Shown piece by piece: positions 6,067 through 9,303 of a stretch of DNA of 9,303 bases (positions within the stretch are counted from its first letter, which is position 1; every line of letters begins with the position of its first letter). The position numbers and the translations under genes are program-made. The stretch covers positions 1 to 9,303 of the forward strand of contig JAEDJU010000046.1 of NCBI GenBank assembly GCA_016296195.1, given 5' to 3'. This stretch comes from Candidatus Methanomethylophilaceae archaeon. GTDB lineage: Archaea; Thermoplasmatota; Thermoplasmata; Methanomassiliicoccales; Methanomethylophilaceae. A model generated the notes under the pieces. That model was given only the letters and a program-made list of their open reading frames with translations. It made no database searches and had not been told where the DNA came from.

Positions 6067-7007
6067 CTCTTGGTCCCCCTGGAGGCGACCAGTTCCGTCA
6101 GTTCGTGGGGTTCGTCGATCTTCTTCAGTTCATCGTTGGAGACGACGGCGGTGGAGTTGATGCTGTCGCGGTCGTGCTTGCGTTCCACGATCAGCACGGA
6201 GAAACGGTCCATGATCCTGGACAGCTCGGATGCCACGATGGCCCTCTGGACCACCTTCTCGTCATCGGAGCCGAGGGATGTGAGCATGAGTGTGTTGGAG
6301 TTGTGGGTGACGGCCTCGAACGGGCTCTTGACAACGGGTCTGACGGAGAATCCCAGGTTGACGAGCTGGTTGTACGCGAACGAATCCACGGGGTCGTTGT
6401 GGACCCTCTCCTCCTTGCTGCGTTCCTCCCTCTTGAACGTGAAGGGGTCGATGGGTTCGATTATTGGGAGCCCCAGATACTCCTCTATGCGCAATGCGGC
6501 GTCGATCATGGCGCCCATGCCGGACTCGTACATCTGGATGGTGCGTCTCGACACGCCTGCGGTCTCCGCAAGGGTCCCCAGGCTGATGCTGCGGTCCTCA
6601 CGGACGGATTTCAGGAGTTCGCTGTCCAGTTTGACATAGAGTCCGCCGGGTGCCGCGAATATGAAGGGAGGGGCATCCTCCAGGAGGAGGTCGGCCAACG
6701 TCTCGTTGGACACGATCGATATGTTGAACCTCGAATAGACGATCCCCGCCTCCAGGGCACCGGAACTGGAACGTTCGCCGGTGACCAGAGGGGTGGCATC
6801 CAGTGCCTCCGCCAGGGTCTTCATCTCCTCGGCGTTTTCCTTGGAGAATGCGTCTATGTTGCTTAGAACCTTGATGATCAGGACGGTGTCGTCCATCCTG
6901 GCCACAACATCGAAGCAGATGCCTCTGATGCTCAGGGCCGATGAGACATCGAATCCCGCCTTGGCCAGGATCGCGCGGGTCGTGTTGATCAACTCATTTC
7001 TGCCCAT
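6063..7007 (-). CDS. COG1395-type archaeal HTH (Cro/C1-like) transcriptional regulator
   Basis: This 314-residue protein matches the conserved archaeal 'putative HTH-type transcriptional regulatory protein' family (COG1395). A Cro/C1-type HTH lies at about residues 127-181, with LGTLAETAGVSRRTIQMYE (143-161) as its turn and recognition helices. The N-terminal region (about 5-110) and the C-terminal region (about 210-299) resemble each other, including ISIVSNETL versus AVVSNDEL, so the HTH seems to be flanked by a duplicated alpha/beta domain. ATG 7007 is preferred over ATG 7013 two codons earlier because the TATA box is 31 nt from 7007, the same spacing as at other genes here. It is the first gene of a three-gene operon with the TraB-like and CPBP proteins. 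Its targets are unknown; autoregulation is possible. Confidence 0.88.
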   Translation of the reverse strand: MGRNELINTTRAILAKAGFDVSSALSIRGICFDVVARMDDTVLIIKVLSNIDAFSKENAEEMKTLAEALDATPLVTGERSSSGALEAGIVYSRFNISIVSNETLADLLLEDAPPFIFAAPGGLYVKLDSELLKSVREDRSISLGTLAETAGVSRRTIQMYESGMGAMIDAALRIEEYLGLPIIEPIDPFTFKREERSKEERVHNDPVDSFAYNQLVNLGFSVRPVVKSPFEAVTHNSNTLMLTSLGSDDEKVVQRAIVASELSRIMDRFSVLIVERKHDRDSINSTAVVSNDELKKIDEPHELTELVASRGTKR

Positions 7008-7030
7008 AACCATCAGAGTGATTAATCTTC

Positions 7031-7039
7031 TATATAAAA
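7031..7039 (-). promoter_or_regulatory. TATA box of the HTH-regulator operon
   Basis: On the minus strand this reads TTTTATATA, a near-consensus box A. The TTTATATA core begins 31 nt before ATG 7007 and only 25 nt before ATG 7013, so a start at 7007 with a leaderless or near-leaderless transcript is most likely. Confidence 0.75.
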
Positions 7040-7040
7040 T

Positions 7041-7066
7041 AGTCAGTTTTTAAACACGGTCTGACT
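7041..7066. promoter_or_regulatory. Inverted repeat AGTCAG-N14-CTGACT upstream of the regulator TATA box
   Basis: AGTCAG (7041-7046) and CTGACT (7061-7066) form a perfect 6-bp dyad, 20 bp centre to centre, directly upstream of box A of the HTH-regulator operon. This position suits an operator, for instance for autoregulation. It overlaps the edge of the Hsp20 terminator by 2 nt and could be chance. Confidence 0.3.
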
Positions 7067-7118
7067 GAAAAACGGTTGGATCGGAGGGGGTAGGAGGGAG
7101 GCCCCCTCCGTTTTTCAG
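7065..7118 (-). terminator. Terminator of the Cdc48-Hsp20 transcription unit
   Basis: This lies 2 nt beyond the Hsp20 stop. CGGAGGGGG (7082-7090) can pair with CCCCCTCCG (7102-7110), a 9-bp GC-rich stem with an 11-nt loop. CTGAAAAACGG (7065-7075) is an exact 11-nt inverse of CCGTTTTTCAG (7108-7118), giving an alternative or outer stem. Read on the minus strand, the GC stem is followed after a few bases by TTTTT. The structure separates Hsp20 from the promoter of the HTH-regulator operon. Confidence 0.7.
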
Positions 7119-7120
7119 GA

Positions 7121-7600
7121 TCACTCTATGCTGATCCTCTTGCCTTTGGTCTGGCCGGCCACATCCATCGTGACCTCCAGGAGTCCGTTGTTGTACTCCG
7201 CCCTTGCGGAATCGACATCGACCTTGCATGGCAGCGCCAGGTCCTTCGTGAACTGTTTCCCGGGTGTGTCCACCTTTATGGAGAGCACGTTGCCGGTGCA
7301 CTCGAGGGAGATGTCCTCCTTGGACACTCCGGGGATCTCCGCCACAGCCCTGACCAGGTCCCCTTCCTGGGTGACGTCGGTGAAGGGCTCCCTCGATCCG
7401 CTGATCTGCGGGGCGAGCCTGCTGCCGCAGTTTCCGAACTCCCTGACATGGGGCACTCCGTCGGGACCCTGGTACATGGTGTACCCGTAGGTCTTGACAT
7501 CCGATCCGCCCATGTCCATCTGAGAGAACATGTCCTCGATCCTCTTGTTCATTCTGTCGAAGCCTCCGAAGAGGTCGTTCCAAATGTCATCTGCGATCAT
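7121..7600 (-). CDS. hsp20: Hsp20/alpha-crystallin family small heat-shock protein
   Basis: This is an ATP-independent holdase chaperone forming oligomers in the cytoplasm. The 159-residue protein has an N-terminal segment with IWNDLFGGFDRMNKRIEDMF. A pre-domain region, YGYTMYQGPDGVPHVREFGN (39-58 approximately), is typical of archaeal Hsp20s. The alpha-crystallin domain covers about 70-150 (VRAVAEIPGVSKEDISLE near 83-100; AEYNNGLLEVTMD at 134-146), followed by the C-terminal IxI oligomerisation motif (I156-S-I158). ATG 7600 is chosen because GGTGA at 7606-7610 is an ideal ribosome-binding site for it. An in-frame GTG at 7609 is part of that site. The gene lies 83 nt downstream of the Cdc48 gene on the same strand. 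I see no convincing heat-shock operator. Confidence 0.95.
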   Translation of the reverse strand: MIADDIWNDLFGGFDRMNKRIEDMFSQMDMGGSDVKTYGYTMYQGPDGVPHVREFGNCGSRLAPQISGSREPFTDVTQEGDLVRAVAEIPGVSKEDISLECTGNVLSIKVDTPGKQFTKDLALPCKVDVDSARAEYNNGLLEVTMDVAGQTKGKRISIE

Positions 7601-7605
7601 TTCGT

Positions 7606-7610
7606 TCACC
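7606..7610 (-). promoter_or_regulatory. Shine-Dalgarno site deciding the Hsp20 start
   Basis: GGTGA on the minus strand, 5 nt before ATG 7600, favours that ATG over the in-frame GTG at 7609. A Shine-Dalgarno here implies that Hsp20 mRNA has a leader, unlike the TATA-proximal first genes in this window. Confidence 0.65.
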
Positions 7611-7654
7611 TATCCTTGCATTGTTGTTTCTTAACGGGTTTCATCAAAGGGTTT

Positions 7655-7671
7655 CCGGGCTCTCCGCCCGG
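7655..7671 (-). terminator. GC-rich hairpin between Cdc48 and Hsp20 genes
   Basis: CCGGGC (7655-7660) pairs with GCCCGG (7666-7671) around a 5-nt loop, 12 nt past the Cdc48 stop. On the minus strand it is followed by AAACCC and then CTTTG, so there is no good T-run. It could be a weak terminator, an mRNA processing or stability element that sets Cdc48:Hsp20 ratios, or neither. Confidence 0.4.
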
Positions 7672-7683
7672 TGAGATGTTTGT

Positions 7684-9303
<1,620 letters not shown>

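Noticed and set aside
6105..6866. 253-codon open frame on the plus strand opposite the HTH regulator
   Set aside because: The minus-strand product is a recognisable COG1395 protein with its own TATA box. The antisense translation is low-complexity and lacks family features.
7121..7609. GTG start for Hsp20 at 7609
   Set aside because: The GTG forms part of the GGTGA ribosome-binding site serving ATG 7600.

Overview
The window looks like a chromosomal segment of a euryarchaeon. It carries an A-type ATP synthase operon end, the small subunit of the archaeal D-family DNA polymerase, an archaeal UPF0201-type RNA-binding protein, a COG1395-type archaeal HTH regulator, an archaeal-style Hsp20 and a Cdc48/VAT ATPase. 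The promoters are TATA-box type. The moderately high GC content, PolD and overall protein style fit Thermoplasmata, possibly Methanomassiliicoccales; this lineage guess is inference and no database search was run. I see no rRNA, tRNA, CRISPR array, insertion sequence or phage gene, so most of the window is core genome.

Layout. (1) 1-1477, plus strand: the last 230 codons of A-ATP synthase subunit B, subunit D, and a 48-residue single-span membrane protein that overlaps atpD by 4 nt. A GC-rich hairpin with a T-run (1501-1533) ends this operon. (2) 1615-3051, minus strand: PolD small subunit (DP1) with all exonuclease motifs present. (3) A 138-bp divergent promoter region (3052-3189) has a TATA-like box on each strand and a perfect 12-bp palindrome between them. 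(4) 3190-4331, plus strand: UPF0201 protein and a TIM-barrel sugar-phosphate isomerase/endonuclease IV-like protein, coupled by an ATGA overlap. (5) 7007-4335, minus strand: a tight three-gene operon of a COG1395 HTH regulator, a 202-aa protein resembling a degenerate TraB/TIKI-family protein, and a CPBP membrane protease with an N-terminal double zinc ribbon. It meets the preceding plus-strand operon convergently with only 3 nt between stop codons. (6) 9303-7121, minus strand: Cdc48/VAT AAA+ ATPase (N-terminus outside the window) followed by Hsp20, with a strong terminator just after the Hsp20 stop.

Functional themes are energy conservation (ATP synthase), replication (PolD), RNA and sugar metabolism (UPF0201/isomerase pair) and protein quality control (Cdc48 plus Hsp20). 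The least understood part is the regulator/TraB-like/CPBP operon. Three clear or likely TATA boxes lie 29-31 nt upstream of start codons, which suggests leaderless first genes. Internal operon genes instead use Shine-Dalgarno sequences or stop/start overlaps. This pattern was used to choose starts for the DP1, UPF0201 and HTH-regulator genes.
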